From Anaerolineales bacterium (GTDB taxonomy: Bacteria; Chloroflexota; Anaerolineae; Anaerolineales; Villigracilaceae), in contig JANWWK010000053.1 in assembly GCA_025056175.1 (NCBI GenBank), positions 62,001 to 126,000 on the forward strand: a stretch of 64,000 bases of DNA. Direction: 5' to 3'. Below, in pieces: positions 1 through 8,335 of the stretch; the first letter of the stretch is position 1; every line of letters starts with the position of its first letter. The position numbers and the translations under genes are program-made. The notes beneath the pieces were generated by a model. That model was not told the DNA's origin. It saw only the letters and a list, made by a program, of their open reading frames with translations, and ran no database searches.

Positions 1-47
1 TTCTCATACACTTGTATCGTGGATACACAACCGTAAAGGAGACCAAT

Positions 48-992
48 ATGTCACTCTCGCAAGTTCTGGAAGTTGCCCTGGGGCTGGCGCTCACCTATTA
101 TTTGATGAGCATGGTTGTTTCGTGGATGTGTCAGTTCGTGATGACCACCTTCGAGACGCGCGGACGGACTCTGGAAAGTGTTCTCCGGCGCATTGTGGGC
201 GGCAAAGCGTTGGGACAACTGTTGAGTATGCCGCAGATTCGCTCGCTGGCTCCTGTGCGGTATCAGGATTGGCGCAGTCTGTTCTCCCGGAATGTGCAGT
301 TGGTGGAAAAGCGGGTGGAACGCATTCCGGTCTCGAACCTGCTGGATGCGTTCTTCGACCTGGCAAAGCTCGATATTGCCGCCAACAGCGAGGAACTTGT
401 GGAACTCATCAACAAATTGCCCCCCTCCGAAGGGAAGACGGAACTGTTGCGGCTGGTGAACAGCGGTGTGAGCAGTGTGCTGGAACTGCGCGCCAAGATG
501 GCGTTGTGGTTCGAGGGCCTGATGCAACAGGCTTCGGAGATGTTTGCGGCGATGGCAAAGCGCTATGTCGTGTTCTTTTCGCTCGCACTGACGCTGCTCT
601 TGGGAGTAGATAGCATTGACCTCTTCCGCCAACTGTGGGCGACGCCCGATATGCGCGCGATTGCTTCGGTCAAAGCACAGGCGTACATTGCACAATACGG
701 CTACGACGCCGACACCGAACCCCTGTTGGCCGACCTGGAGCAATTGACCATTCACATCGGCTGGAGTTCGGTGCTGAAGAATGCGCCTTCGCTGGAAAGG
801 CCCGACGCGTTTGTACGTTTTTGGTTCTTGAAACTGCTCGGCCTGTTGATGACAACCATAGCGGTCGCCCAGGGCGCGCCGTTCTGGTATGATTTGCTCC
901 GCAAGATGACCAGCGTCAAATCGCCTGGCTCGAACCCATCACGGAGCGAAGAGACAGCCTCTTCTGAAGCGGCCACGCGCGCATACGGATGA
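48..992 (+). CDS. Membrane protein of unknown function
   Basis: Predicted 314-residue membrane protein. The start is the ATG at 48, which has AAAGGA seven bases upstream; an in-frame start at 12 would add residues with no ribosome-binding site. One hydrophobic segment lies near residues 5-27 (LEVALGLALTYYLMSM), a second near 180-200 and a third near 265-285, followed by the motif GAPFWYDLL. That motif occurs in a widespread bacterial family of uncharacterised membrane proteins, which is recalled rather than searched. The middle third is soluble, helical and charged. The tail is rich in Ser and Glu and ends in a low-complexity stretch. It is followed convergently by the next gene. No function can be given. 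Confidence 0.8.
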   Translation: MSLSQVLEVALGLALTYYLMSMVVSWMCQFVMTTFETRGRTLESVLRRIVGGKALGQLLSMPQIRSLAPVRYQDWRSLFSRNVQLVEKRVERIPVSNLLDAFFDLAKLDIAANSEELVELINKLPPSEGKTELLRLVNSGVSSVLELRAKMALWFEGLMQQASEMFAAMAKRYVVFFSLALTLLLGVDSIDLFRQLWATPDMRAIASVKAQAYIAQYGYDADTEPLLADLEQLTIHIGWSSVLKNAPSLERPDAFVRFWFLKLLGLLMTTIAVAQGAPFWYDLLRKMTSVKSPGSNPSRSEETASSEAATRAYG

Positions 993-1033
993 AATGGGGA
1001 CGCGCGAGAGGTTTTCTCTCGCGCGCCCGATTG

Positions 1034-2125
1034 CTATCTGCCTTCCAGCACTTTCAACTCACGGTAGGTGAGAGTCCACACGCTCGATTGGTAGATGTAG
1101 AACCAGCCGCTCACCAGGAAAATGGGAGCGAACGCGATGGTAAAGAAAATGGGAGCGGCAGTGATGGCGGCAAAAATCCACGGCCAATAATCGGGCGCAG
1201 AGAAGAGCGCGGCAGCGCCGGCTGTCAACAACGCCGGGAAGAGCGCCGTCAGGAAACCTGCCACTGCTGTCAGTATCGAAACCGCCAGGAGTGGCCAAAT
1301 CAGGATGAAGAAGGCCAGCGCCCAGGCGATGCTCACGCCAATCATCACCAGCCACATCAGCCCCACGTTCTTCCACTGCCGTTTGGCTAACTCAAACGCG
1401 CTGCGGAGCGAATCCAGGGTGCTTTGCTGCTCCAGCACGATGAAACGCCAGGCCAGATACCCCAGCACACGCAGCAGAGCCAGTATCACCACCAGCACAA
1501 TGACCGTGACAAACACCAGGCCAATTCCGCCAATCAGGGCAGTGACCAGGCTGGCGCGCACGCCGCTCAACGCCGCCGAGAAAATCCACCAAATCACCAG
1601 CAAGATGACCAGCACCAGCAGAAGCGCAGGCAGGTTGACCACAACATCCACCAGGAACACCCGCCAGGCAGTGCGCGACCAGCCATAGCGCCACCCTTGC
1701 CAGAAGCCTACTTTCGTCTCGCTCTGTTCGTACTCATCGACCATGCGGATAACGGCAGTTTCGGCCACATACCGCAAAACGGTCAGCGCCAGACCGAAGA
1801 GAGAAAAGACAATCAACGCAAAGACAATCGCCGCCAGCCCCATCTGGAACTCAACCGGATACTGTGCCTGCAATTGACGCAGGGCCTCACCCGCCAGCCG
1901 CAGCAATTCATCAAAGACCTGACGCGGAGTAGCGCCCTGAAGCTTCTCCAGGCCGCTCCAGGTTTGGAAATGCGCGCCTTCTTCCCGGCCCGAATAGCCG
2001 CCACTGTTGCCGCCACCGCCTCCAGAGCCAGTCGCCAGTGCAAGCATGAAGCCAAACACCCACAAAATACGGTAGTTCCACAAAATGTTCCAGGAACGTG
2101 CGAGTATCTTTTTTACATCTAACAT
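1034..2125 (-). CDS. Polytopic membrane protein, unknown
   Basis: Predicted 363-residue integral membrane protein. The start MLDVKKIL at 2125 is chosen because AAAGGAG lies eight bases upstream; the open frame runs on far upstream but there overlaps the anti-sigma gene. After the first helix (residues 15-33) comes a glycine-rich loop (GSGGGGGNSGG). Further helices lie near 95-120, 155-190, 200-230, 265-300 and 310-345. The architecture resembles proteins carrying the membrane domain found beside glycerophosphodiester phosphodiesterases, but no catalytic domain is visible, so this is only a resemblance. It sits 32 bases after the sigma/anti-sigma pair on the same strand and may be transcribed with them, perhaps as part of an envelope stress regulon. 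Confidence 0.75.
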   Translation of the reverse strand: MLDVKKILARSWNILWNYRILWVFGFMLALATGSGGGGGNSGGYSGREEGAHFQTWSGLEKLQGATPRQVFDELLRLAGEALRQLQAQYPVEFQMGLAAIVFALIVFSLFGLALTVLRYVAETAVIRMVDEYEQSETKVGFWQGWRYGWSRTAWRVFLVDVVVNLPALLLVLVILLVIWWIFSAALSGVRASLVTALIGGIGLVFVTVIVLVVILALLRVLGYLAWRFIVLEQQSTLDSLRSAFELAKRQWKNVGLMWLVMIGVSIAWALAFFILIWPLLAVSILTAVAGFLTALFPALLTAGAAALFSAPDYWPWIFAAITAAPIFFTIAFAPIFLVSGWFYIYQSSVWTLTYRELKVLEGR

Positions 2126-2157
2126 GTTACACACTCCTTTCGAGAGAGAATCCGCTC

Positions 2158-2769
2158 TCAGGCGGAAAAAGACGATTTCGACTGGCGCAGCCACCACAGT
2201 GCCAGCCCGCCAAGATAAAGCAACATGAGAAGCAGTTCCGAAAACAACATTCCCTGCGAGCGAATGACAAACAGGTGAACATCGTTCAACAACGAAAGCA
2301 CCAACTGTCCAGGCAGACCAAGCTGGTCTCCCCATACAAACGTCAGAGCAGCAACCCAGTTCATCTGAAGCGGCAGGGGTTGCAGACCAGGGAGGTTTGC
2401 CAGCAGGCCGGCATCCAGCGCCAGCAAAAACGCAGAACGCACCCAAACTGTGATATTCAGAAACAACCAGACCGCCAACGCACCCAGCGTCGCCAGCCAA
2501 CCGCCCAGTTCGAGCCAGACGTTGCGGGCAGGAACGAGCCCGGCATGGCGCGGCAAACGCAACGCCAGCCTGGCGGCAAAGTGTTCGGCAGAAGGGAACA
2601 CGGCTTCTGGCGGCGTCTGCCGCAGGAGCGCGGAGAGCGCGCGGAGTTCCTCCAACGCTACACGGCATTCGGCACACGCGGTCAGATGAGATTCGACCCT
2701 CTGCAAGCCCATGCCGCGCAGTTCGCCATCGTGATACGCATTCAACCAGTCCGTAACATGTTCAGACAT
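2158..2769 (-). CDS. Anti-sigma factor with zinc-finger (ZAS/zf-HC2) domain
   Basis: Predicted 203-residue membrane-bound anti-sigma factor for the sigma factor encoded just upstream. The start MSEHVTDW at 2769 overlaps the sigma stop codon by eight bases and has GGAG before it, so translation is probably coupled. The N-terminal 50 residues carry the zinc-binding HLTACAEC pattern (His-x3-Cys-x2-Cys) typical of ZAS domains that clamp ECF sigma factors in the cytoplasm. Two hydrophobic segments follow near residues 80-125, and another near 165-190, so the rest is membrane embedded rather than a large sensor domain. The signal it senses cannot be read from sequence. Confidence 0.88.
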   Translation of the reverse strand: MSEHVTDWLNAYHDGELRGMGLQRVESHLTACAECRVALEELRALSALLRQTPPEAVFPSAEHFAARLALRLPRHAGLVPARNVWLELGGWLATLGALAVWLFLNITVWVRSAFLLALDAGLLANLPGLQPLPLQMNWVAALTFVWGDQLGLPGQLVLSLLNDVHLFVIRSQGMLFSELLLMLLYLGGLALWWLRQSKSSFSA

Positions 2770-3337
2770 ATTCCATCTCCAGACTCCATCGTTGCGCTTC
2801 GAGCAAACGCTTGAGTTGCGCACGCGCCGAATTCAACCGTGACATGACCGTGCCAATCGGAATCTCCAGAACAGTAGCAATTTCTTGATAGGAAAGTTCA
2901 CCATATTCGCGCAAGACCAGGACAGCGCGGGAGGCTTCCGGCAAGGACAGAAGAGCGCCCCGAACCAGGTGGACGCGTTCGCGTTGTAACAGTTCGCATT
3001 CAGGGCCGTTTGCCGGGTCGGTCAGCGGTAAGTCATCAGGCGCGGCTTCGATGGTCTTCCGCTCACGCCGCAGAGCATCCAGCGCGGCGTTGACGGCAAT
3101 GCGATACAGCCAGTTTCGCAGAGACGTACCAGGACGAAAGGAGGGCAAATTCAGCCAGGCCTTGAGAAAGGCCTCCTGAGTGGCATCTTGCGCCTGGTCG
3201 GAATCACCACATAATCGGTAAGCCACGTTCACCACGCTGGCGTAATACTGCCGGACGAGTTCACCATAGGCTTGCCGGTCGCCACGCTGGGCCTGGGCAA
3301 TCAGCGCCGCTTCCAACTCAGAGGAAGAGAGGGTCAC
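2762..3337 (-). CDS. ECF-family RNA polymerase sigma factor
   Basis: 191-residue sigma-70 family extracytoplasmic-function sigma factor. The start is GTG at 3337, preceded by GAAAGGA. Region 2 spans about residues 22-90 (YGELVRQYYASVVNVAYRLC, then DATQEAFLKAW and LRNWLYRIAVNAALD). Region 4 spans about 125-178 and ends in the helix-turn-helix LSYQEIATVLEIPIGTVMSR. It would direct RNA polymerase to a small regulon and is held inactive by the anti-sigma factor encoded immediately downstream, with overlapping reading frames. The length and lack of region 3 are normal for the family. Target promoters cannot be identified here. Confidence 0.93.
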   Translation of the reverse strand: MTLSSSELEAALIAQAQRGDRQAYGELVRQYYASVVNVAYRLCGDSDQAQDATQEAFLKAWLNLPSFRPGTSLRNWLYRIAVNAALDALRRERKTIEAAPDDLPLTDPANGPECELLQRERVHLVRGALLSLPEASRAVLVLREYGELSYQEIATVLEIPIGTVMSRLNSARAQLKRLLEAQRWSLEMEYV

Positions 3338-3496
3338 TGGCGTTTCCTTTCATCAAGTCTCAAAAGATTAACGTAGCATCCCCCGCTTTTATTCGCGCCG
3401 CAGGCCAAAGCGCCCACGCGCAGCCATCGTTAAGACGGCCGATAAATGCCCCGTCCAGACATTCAGAATTTATCCAAATGTATTCTTTCGCCATTC

Positions 3497-3520
3497 CGCC
3501 CGGACATGCATGTCCGGGCG
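3497..3520. repeat. Perfect 24-bp palindrome
   Basis: The 24 bases are identical to their own reverse complement, each half being CGCCCGGACATG. It lies 160 bases upstream of the ECF sigma gene and 31 bases past the end of the degV operon. There is no T-tract on either side, so a simple intrinsic terminator is unlikely. It may be an operator or a cruciform-forming terminator. The rest of 3338-3550 holds no gene. Confidence 0.7.
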
Positions 3521-3550
3521 AAGTGGGCAGAACACGAATGTTCGGATAGG

Positions 3551-4417
3551 CTATTCTATGCGGGCCGGGCTCACCACACCGACCACCACCACCGTCCCTG
3601 CGCCCGTGTGAATGGACAGGCCAGGTAAAATTTCGCCGCGGGTTATCTCGGCGGGGCAGGGCAACACCGCGCACAGCATCCGCTCTACTTCCTGCGCACC
3701 CGCCGGGTCGTTAACATGCAAAATGGAAAGTTTTTCCAGCCGTTTAGCCCCGACCTGTTCCTGGCACAATTCCACCATGCGCGCCCATGATTTCTTCTGG
3801 GTGCGAACGCGCTCTAACAATTCCAATTTATCGTTCCGCAGGGTGAGCAACGGCTTGATGTCCAGCAAACCGGCCATGCCCGCCGCCAGCGAACTGACCC
3901 GCCCGCTCATGGCGATATATTTCAGCGTTGCCAGTGAACCGAACAAAAAAGTGCGCGTGCGAATCTCTTCGGCAGCAGCCTTTGCTTCTTCGAGAGTCGC
4001 CCCACATGCCACCGCCTGAGCAGCGGCCAAGGCCATATAGCCCTGCCCCATGCTGAGCGTGCGCGTATCGAGAACTTCGATGCGCCTTCCGGGAAAAAGT
4101 TCCACTGCCTGGCAGGCGGCGGTATACGTCGCGCTCATGGCGCTGCTGATGGTCAGGCACAAAATTTCTTCCGCGCCAGCGGCAAACGCACGCTCAAAGG
4201 CCTGCGCAAATTGTCCGGGCGCAGGTGCGGCGGTCTTTGGAAGACGCTTCTCGCGGTCTATGCGCTCAAACACGGCGCGGCTGTCTATCTCGTAGCCATC
4301 CTGAAACGACTCTTCGCCGAACTGAATCATAATAGGCACCTGCGCGATACGATTCTGTTCAGCCAAATCGAACGGGAGGCTGGAATCGGTATCGGTGATA
4401 ACAGCAATGTGAGTCAT
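3551..4417 (-). CDS. DegV family fatty-acid-binding protein (first copy)
   Basis: 288-residue DegV family protein. Known members bind a fatty acid between two domains, and in Firmicutes the related FakB proteins present fatty acids to a kinase FakA. The N terminus has the family signature DTDSSLP (residues 9-15). The central FGSLATLKYIAMSGRVS and the C-terminal IHTGAGTVVVVGV are also typical. It is the last gene of a four-gene minus-strand operon, six bases after the M50 protease gene. No fakA-like kinase is present in the window, so a role in fatty-acid activation is inference. A second copy lies at 14574-15440. Confidence 0.92.
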   Translation of the reverse strand: MTHIAVITDTDSSLPFDLAEQNRIAQVPIMIQFGEESFQDGYEIDSRAVFERIDREKRLPKTAAPAPGQFAQAFERAFAAGAEEILCLTISSAMSATYTAACQAVELFPGRRIEVLDTRTLSMGQGYMALAAAQAVACGATLEEAKAAAEEIRTRTFLFGSLATLKYIAMSGRVSSLAAGMAGLLDIKPLLTLRNDKLELLERVRTQKKSWARMVELCQEQVGAKRLEKLSILHVNDPAGAQEVERMLCAVLPCPAEITRGEILPGLSIHTGAGTVVVVGVVSPARIE

Positions 4418-4423
4418 GATGAT

Positions 4424-5080
4424 TTACCTCCAGAACAGGAATAGCGACTGTCCAAGAATTGCCAGGTCTAAGGGAATACCAATCAGCCGGGCGAGTAAGC
4501 CCACGGCTCCCCAAAACGCCCTGCCAACGAAAGGCAGGTACCAGAACGCCAACAGAACGATGAAGAGTGAAACCTGTCCAAAGCGGTCCATGTTTTCGCG
4601 CACATTCCAGGCCAGGTGAGGTCGAAGCGCGCCATAGCCATCAAACGGCGGGATGGGCAACAGGTTGAACAGAAACGCCGTCACCTGCAAGAGCGCCAGA
4701 AAGGCCAACCCCGGCCAGATGCCACTCATGGAGACCGGTAAAACCTGCAGGAGCAGACCAAGGGCAACCGCCACCAGTAAATTGGAGAGCGGCCCGGCCA
4801 GAGAGACCGCCGTCTCCCAGCGTTTGGAGCGTAACAGGCTGGTTTGGATATACACCGCCCCACCCGGCAGCCCAATGCCGCCCAACACCAGAAAGAGGAG
4901 GGGTAACGCAATCGAATAGAGCGGATGGGTGTACTTGAGAGGGTTGAAGGTCAGATAGCCTTTCTCGCGCACCGTCCAATCGCCGCCGCGATAAGCCATC
5001 CACGCGTGGGCAAATTCGTGCAAAGTGAGCGAGAAAACCCATCCCGCAAGCACAACCAGGAAGGTAAAAACGCCATCCAT
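4424..5080 (-). CDS. M50 (site-2 protease type) membrane metalloprotease
   Basis: 218-residue integral membrane zinc metallopeptidase of family M50. The zinc motif HEFAH is at residues 21-25 inside the first helix, and the second conserved site, LLPIPPFDG with its Asp near residue 147, lies in a later helix. Other helices are at about 55-75, 90-115, 125-145 and 165-190. It is the short type without PDZ or CBS domains. Such enzymes cleave membrane-embedded substrates, sometimes releasing regulators; the substrate here is unknown. It lies three bases after the AAC(3)-family gene and six bases before degV, which makes co-transcription very likely. Confidence 0.9.
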   Translation of the reverse strand: MDGVFTFLVVLAGWVFSLTLHEFAHAWMAYRGGDWTVREKGYLTFNPLKYTHPLYSIALPLLFLVLGGIGLPGGAVYIQTSLLRSKRWETAVSLAGPLSNLLVAVALGLLLQVLPVSMSGIWPGLAFLALLQVTAFLFNLLPIPPFDGYGALRPHLAWNVRENMDRFGQVSLFIVLLAFWYLPFVGRAFWGAVGLLARLIGIPLDLAILGQSLFLFWR

Positions 5081-5083
5081 GCG

Positions 5084-5881
5084 CTATTTCCGCAATTCGT
5101 TACAACGCTCACAGGTCAGGTCGCTGCACAACAAATCGCGCGGATTGCGCGCCAAACGGTTACGAACGACCTCGATGATGGCGCTCATCGGCATCGCCCG
5201 TACACGCGCCTCGCCCACCTGAATTTCGCGCGTGAAGGGCGCCAGGTCACGCTCCAGTGGCTTGAAGCCCGCTGAGCAGCCCGGAAAGTTGGGGCAATCA
5301 ATAATTCCCTGTTCGGTCAGCGCCCAGCGGATGAACTGCCGCCGTCCGGCCAATTTTTCGGCGTAATGCACAGTCGTGTTTACGGTGTGGTCTACGCCGA
5401 GCAATAAGACCCAGCCATCGTTTTCAGCCAGCATCCGAATGGGTGCAAACGGCTCTTCGAGCGTCTGTGATTTGAGTGCGCGGTCTACATTAATGCCGGT
5501 GAACGACAGGATGGGGTGCATTGAGCGCTTTGCGCCTGGCCGTTGACGCAGGGTTTCAGGGACAATGCCCATCAGCCGGTCAGCAGGCATGTTGGGGGAG
5601 AATGGTTCGGCCATGCGGTTCTGGTCTTGCCGCCGCCCGTAAATCATCCCATTGTTGGCCGGGCCGGCCAGGGGCGTAATCATGGTCACGTAAGTATGCG
5701 CGGGCATCATCAGCGCGGCCACGTTGGGCAAGAGCGCCGAAATCAGCGTGTCCGCGCCGCCTTCCACCCATCCAAAAGAACGCAGCGAAGCGTGCGCCAG
5801 CACCGGCACGTCTCGCAGGTCGAGCTGCGCAAAGGCATCTACCAGCGCGTAATATCCCAAAGAAATTCGTTGATAGTTCAC
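5084..5881 (-). CDS. AAC(3)-family N-acetyltransferase
   Basis: 265-residue member of the antibiotic acetyltransferase family AAC(3), which transfers acetyl from acetyl-CoA to an amine. Family features are the early VLAHASLRSFGWVEGG, the conserved catalytic His in SMHPILSF (residue 122), and LLLGVDHTVNTTVHYAE. The C-terminal part carries five cysteines (CPNFPGC, then CSDLTCERC), which may form a metal site. It is embedded in a chromosomal operon, three and six bases from its neighbours, with base composition like the rest. It is therefore more likely an ancestral metabolic acetyltransferase than an acquired resistance gene. The native substrate is unknown. Confidence 0.85.
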   Translation of the reverse strand: MNYQRISLGYYALVDAFAQLDLRDVPVLAHASLRSFGWVEGGADTLISALLPNVAALMMPAHTYVTMITPLAGPANNGMIYGRRQDQNRMAEPFSPNMPADRLMGIVPETLRQRPGAKRSMHPILSFTGINVDRALKSQTLEEPFAPIRMLAENDGWVLLLGVDHTVNTTVHYAEKLAGRRQFIRWALTEQGIIDCPNFPGCSAGFKPLERDLAPFTREIQVGEARVRAMPMSAIIEVVRNRLARNPRDLLCSDLTCERCNELRK

Positions 5882-5887
5882 AGCCGG

Positions 5888-6661
5888 TCACTTTCCTTTC
5901 CATTCGGGTTTGCGTTTTTCCAGGAAGGCCTTCATCCCCTCTTTCTGGTCTTCGGTCGAGAACAGGCGGTAGAACAGGTCACGTTCTTCAGTCAAACCTT
6001 CCGAAAGCGACCCCTCGAACGCCTGATTGACGGCCTGTTTGGCCGCACGCACCGCCAGTGGCGCGCGCTCTGCCAGGCTTTGGGCCAGAGCCAGGCTTTC
6101 GTCCAGCAGGCGCTCCACCGGCAACACGCGGTTCACCAGTCCAAACTGTGCTGCTTCTGTTGCCGTGAGATGACGGTTATTCAGAATCATCTCCATTGCC
6201 AGGTATTTGCCAACGATATGCGTCAGCCGCTGGGTACCCCCTGCGCCGGGGATGACGCCGATGGTCACTTCTGGCAGGCCAAACCGTGCGGTCTCGCTCG
6301 CCAGAATGATGTCACACGCCAGCGCCAGTTCGCAACCGCCGCCCAACGCATATCCGCTGACCGCCGCAACCACCGGCTTACGGACGCGCCGCAGGCTGTC
6401 GAACAATTCCACGAATCCATTGCGGCGCATCTCTTCCTCGCTGGCTTCAGCCATATCACGGATGTCGGCGCCGGCGGCAAAGACGCGCTCACCGCCAGTG
6501 ATAACCACCGCCCCCACCGTCTCATCTGCCTCGAAATCGGTCAGCGCTTGCGACAATTCCGCCAGCAGCGTGCGGTTGAGGGCATTCAGTGCTTGCGGAC
6601 GGTTGAGCATCACCAAACCGACCCGTCCGCGCCGTTCGACCAGAATTGCTGTATACTCCAT
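5888..6661 (-). CDS. Enoyl-CoA hydratase/isomerase (crotonase family)
   Basis: 257-residue crotonase-fold enzyme. Enoyl-CoA hydratases add water to trans-2-enoyl-CoA in beta-oxidation and related acyl-CoA pathways. The oxyanion hole regions AAGADIRDMA and ALGGGCELALACD are present. Both catalytic glutamates of the classic hydratase are visible: one in GGCELA and one in FGLPEVTIGVIPGAGG. The start at 6661 has AGGAGG five bases upstream. It is the first gene of a four-gene operon with AAC(3), M50 protease and DegV. Exact substrate chain length cannot be inferred, but both glutamates favour a true hydratase over isomerase-type paralogues. Confidence 0.92.
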   Translation of the reverse strand: MEYTAILVERRGRVGLVMLNRPQALNALNRTLLAELSQALTDFEADETVGAVVITGGERVFAAGADIRDMAEASEEEMRRNGFVELFDSLRRVRKPVVAAVSGYALGGGCELALACDIILASETARFGLPEVTIGVIPGAGGTQRLTHIVGKYLAMEMILNNRHLTATEAAQFGLVNRVLPVERLLDESLALAQSLAERAPLAVRAAKQAVNQAFEGSLSEGLTEERDLFYRLFSTEDQKEGMKAFLEKRKPEWKGK

Positions 6662-6678
6662 GCAGGCCTCCTGACCCG

Positions 6679-6706
6679 ATTATAATCCGCACTGTGCCAT
6701 CTTCAA
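6679..6706 (-). promoter_or_regulatory. Promoter of the enoyl-CoA hydratase operon
   Basis: On the minus strand TTGAAG is followed by a 16-base spacer and a perfect TATAAT at 6684-6679. Transcription would start about seven bases on, leaving a very short leader that begins at the AGGAGG. The same AT core reads TATAAT on the plus strand (6681-6686) and could also serve the divergent gene at 6720. No good plus-strand -35 box was seen. Confidence 0.5.
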
Positions 6707-6719
6707 CAAAGGATACGTT

Positions 6720-7463
6720 ATGATTTTTCCCGAATGGAACACGTTCAACATCGCTCTGTATAGCGGGCTGGCTTTGCTCTCACTGGGAATGGGCCTTGGC
6801 GAAGCGCTGGGGCTGAAGATGATGAAATACAGCAAATTTCGCCCCTCCGCTGGCTGGAATCCCCGTGCAGGGATGTTTTTTCTGTACTTCCTGCCGATTC
6901 TTGCAGCGCTGGCGTTTGCCCTGCCCTACCTGCCCACTGCCAGCCTGGCGCAGGTCATTGTGCTGACAGCGGTGCTGGGGCATTTCGCCAAACGCTGTCT
7001 CGAAGTCCTGTTCCTGCACAAATACTCTGGGCCAATAGACCCTTTCACCACCCTGGCAATTGCCTCGTTCTACACGCTGGTGGCAGGGTTTCTGAGCGCG
7101 CTCAACCGTCAGCCGCTGCCCGCGCCCGATGGCCTGTTCTGGCTGGGTCTGTTCTTGTTTGTTTTCGGAGAAAGCGCCAACTTTGTTCATCACAAACTGC
7201 TGGCCGACCTGCGGCGTGAAACGGACGGCTACGTCATTCCGCGCGGAGGATGGTTCGAGCATGTCGCCTGCCCGCACTACTTCTTCGAGATTATCGCGTG
7301 GATAGGCATTGCCCTGCTCTCTCGTCACCTGTTTGCATGGATTGCACTGGTGGGCATGGCAGGCTATTTAATAGCGCGCAGCCACAACACCCTGACCTGG
7401 TATCGGCAAAAATTTCCCGATTTTCCCAAACACCGTAAAGCGCTCATTCCCTTCCTGCTCTAA
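6720..7463 (+). CDS. Steroid 5-alpha-reductase-like membrane enzyme
   Basis: 247-residue polytopic membrane protein. The C-terminal half matches the pattern of the steroid 5-alpha-reductase/isoprenylcysteine methyltransferase superfamily: GESANFVHHKLLADLR, a Gly-rich IPRGGWFEHVACPHYFFEI, and RSHNTLTWYRQKFPDFPKHR at the end. Eukaryotic relatives (SRD5A, polyprenol reductase, trans-2-enoyl-CoA reductase) reduce double bonds with NADPH in a lipid substrate. About six helices are predicted. AAAGGA lies seven bases before the ATG. It is divergent from the enoyl-CoA hydratase operon. A reductase of isoprenoid or enoyl lipids is plausible but the substrate is inference. A DUF1295 member of the same superfamily lies at 39903. 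Confidence 0.75.
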   Translation: MIFPEWNTFNIALYSGLALLSLGMGLGEALGLKMMKYSKFRPSAGWNPRAGMFFLYFLPILAALAFALPYLPTASLAQVIVLTAVLGHFAKRCLEVLFLHKYSGPIDPFTTLAIASFYTLVAGFLSALNRQPLPAPDGLFWLGLFLFVFGESANFVHHKLLADLRRETDGYVIPRGGWFEHVACPHYFFEIIAWIGIALLSRHLFAWIALVGMAGYLIARSHNTLTWYRQKFPDFPKHRKALIPFLL

Positions 7464-7516
7464 CGAAACTGCCCTTCCCCCTTCCCGCGTCTGAATGGGA
7501 CAGGTACAATCCAGTT

Positions 7517-8335
7517 ATGCTCTCCGAACGCCGTCATCTTCCCGACTCTAACCGCCTGAGCGTCCTGCTGGCAGCAGTTTTGCTCTCGTATGTGATGACG
7601 CAGGTATTGGAACGCGAACGATATGCCGTTTTTCTGCGTTTGTTCGGGATTGATTACTCGTTTGATTTTGAGCCAGTTTCGCTGGCGGCCTGGCTGGCCG
7701 CCGGCCTGACCGCAACGGGCATGGACTGGTTGTTACGCGGACACCCCGAATACGATGGCCGCCGTACCGTATCGCATTGGATTTTGCCTGCCCTCACCGC
7801 CTTGGTATTGGGCATTCCGCTGTATAATCTGCCGCTCGGAGCGCTGTGGTGGGTGGGTTTTACACTCAGTGGATTACTGCTGTTTCTGGTGTTGACAGCA
7901 GAATACATCGCCCTCGATTCGTCCGACGTGCGCCACCCCGCGGCTTCTGCGGGCCTGATGGCGCTCTCGTTTGCCTTGTTCGTCATCCTGGCTTCAGCGC
8001 TCTCCTACGCCGGGGTTCGTCTGACCGCGCTGGCCCTGGCAATCTTTCCCGCCGCTGCACTGGTCACCCTGCGCGCCATTCACCTGCAAACCGGCGAATG
8101 GGATTTCCTGTGGCCGCTCACCAACGCCTTTGTGTTGACCCAGTTCGCCGCTGCCTTTCATTATTGGCCGTTGACCCCGGCGCAATTTGGGCTGGCCCTG
8201 CTTGGGCCACTCTATGCCCTGACCGGGCTTGCACTCAGCCTGCGTGAACAGGTCTCCCCTCGACGGGCAGGCATCGAGGCCCTCACCGGGCTGGGCATTT
8301 TTTGGGCGGCAGCCTTCTTCTTAGGACGCGGATGA
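7517..8335 (+). CDS. Polytopic membrane protein, unknown
   Basis: 272-residue protein with about eight hydrophobic segments spread from residue 15 to the C terminus (for example LSVLLAAVLLSYVMTQVL, WILPALTALVLGIPLYNLPL, LALAIFPAAALVTL). No catalytic motif was recognised. Its TGA overlaps the ATG of the JAMM peptidase gene (ATGA), so the two are translationally coupled. This suggests a shared function, possibly membrane anchoring or substrate delivery. Fifty-three bases separate it from the upstream reductase gene. Confidence 0.75.
   Translation: MLSERRHLPDSNRLSVLLAAVLLSYVMTQVLERERYAVFLRLFGIDYSFDFEPVSLAAWLAAGLTATGMDWLLRGHPEYDGRRTVSHWILPALTALVLGIPLYNLPLGALWWVGFTLSGLLLFLVLTAEYIALDSSDVRHPAASAGLMALSFALFVILASALSYAGVRLTALALAIFPAAALVTLRAIHLQTGEWDFLWPLTNAFVLTQFAAAFHYWPLTPAQFGLALLGPLYALTGLALSLREQVSPRRAGIEALTGLGIFWAAAFFLGRG

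Noticed and set aside
3446-3628. 60-codon plus-strand frame around the palindrome
   Set aside because: It translates the palindrome and overlaps the 3' end of degV; no ribosome-binding site or family.
5084-5881. Acquired aminoglycoside resistance gene
   Set aside because: The gene is fully integrated in a tight operon with metabolic genes, with no mobile element or composition change nearby.
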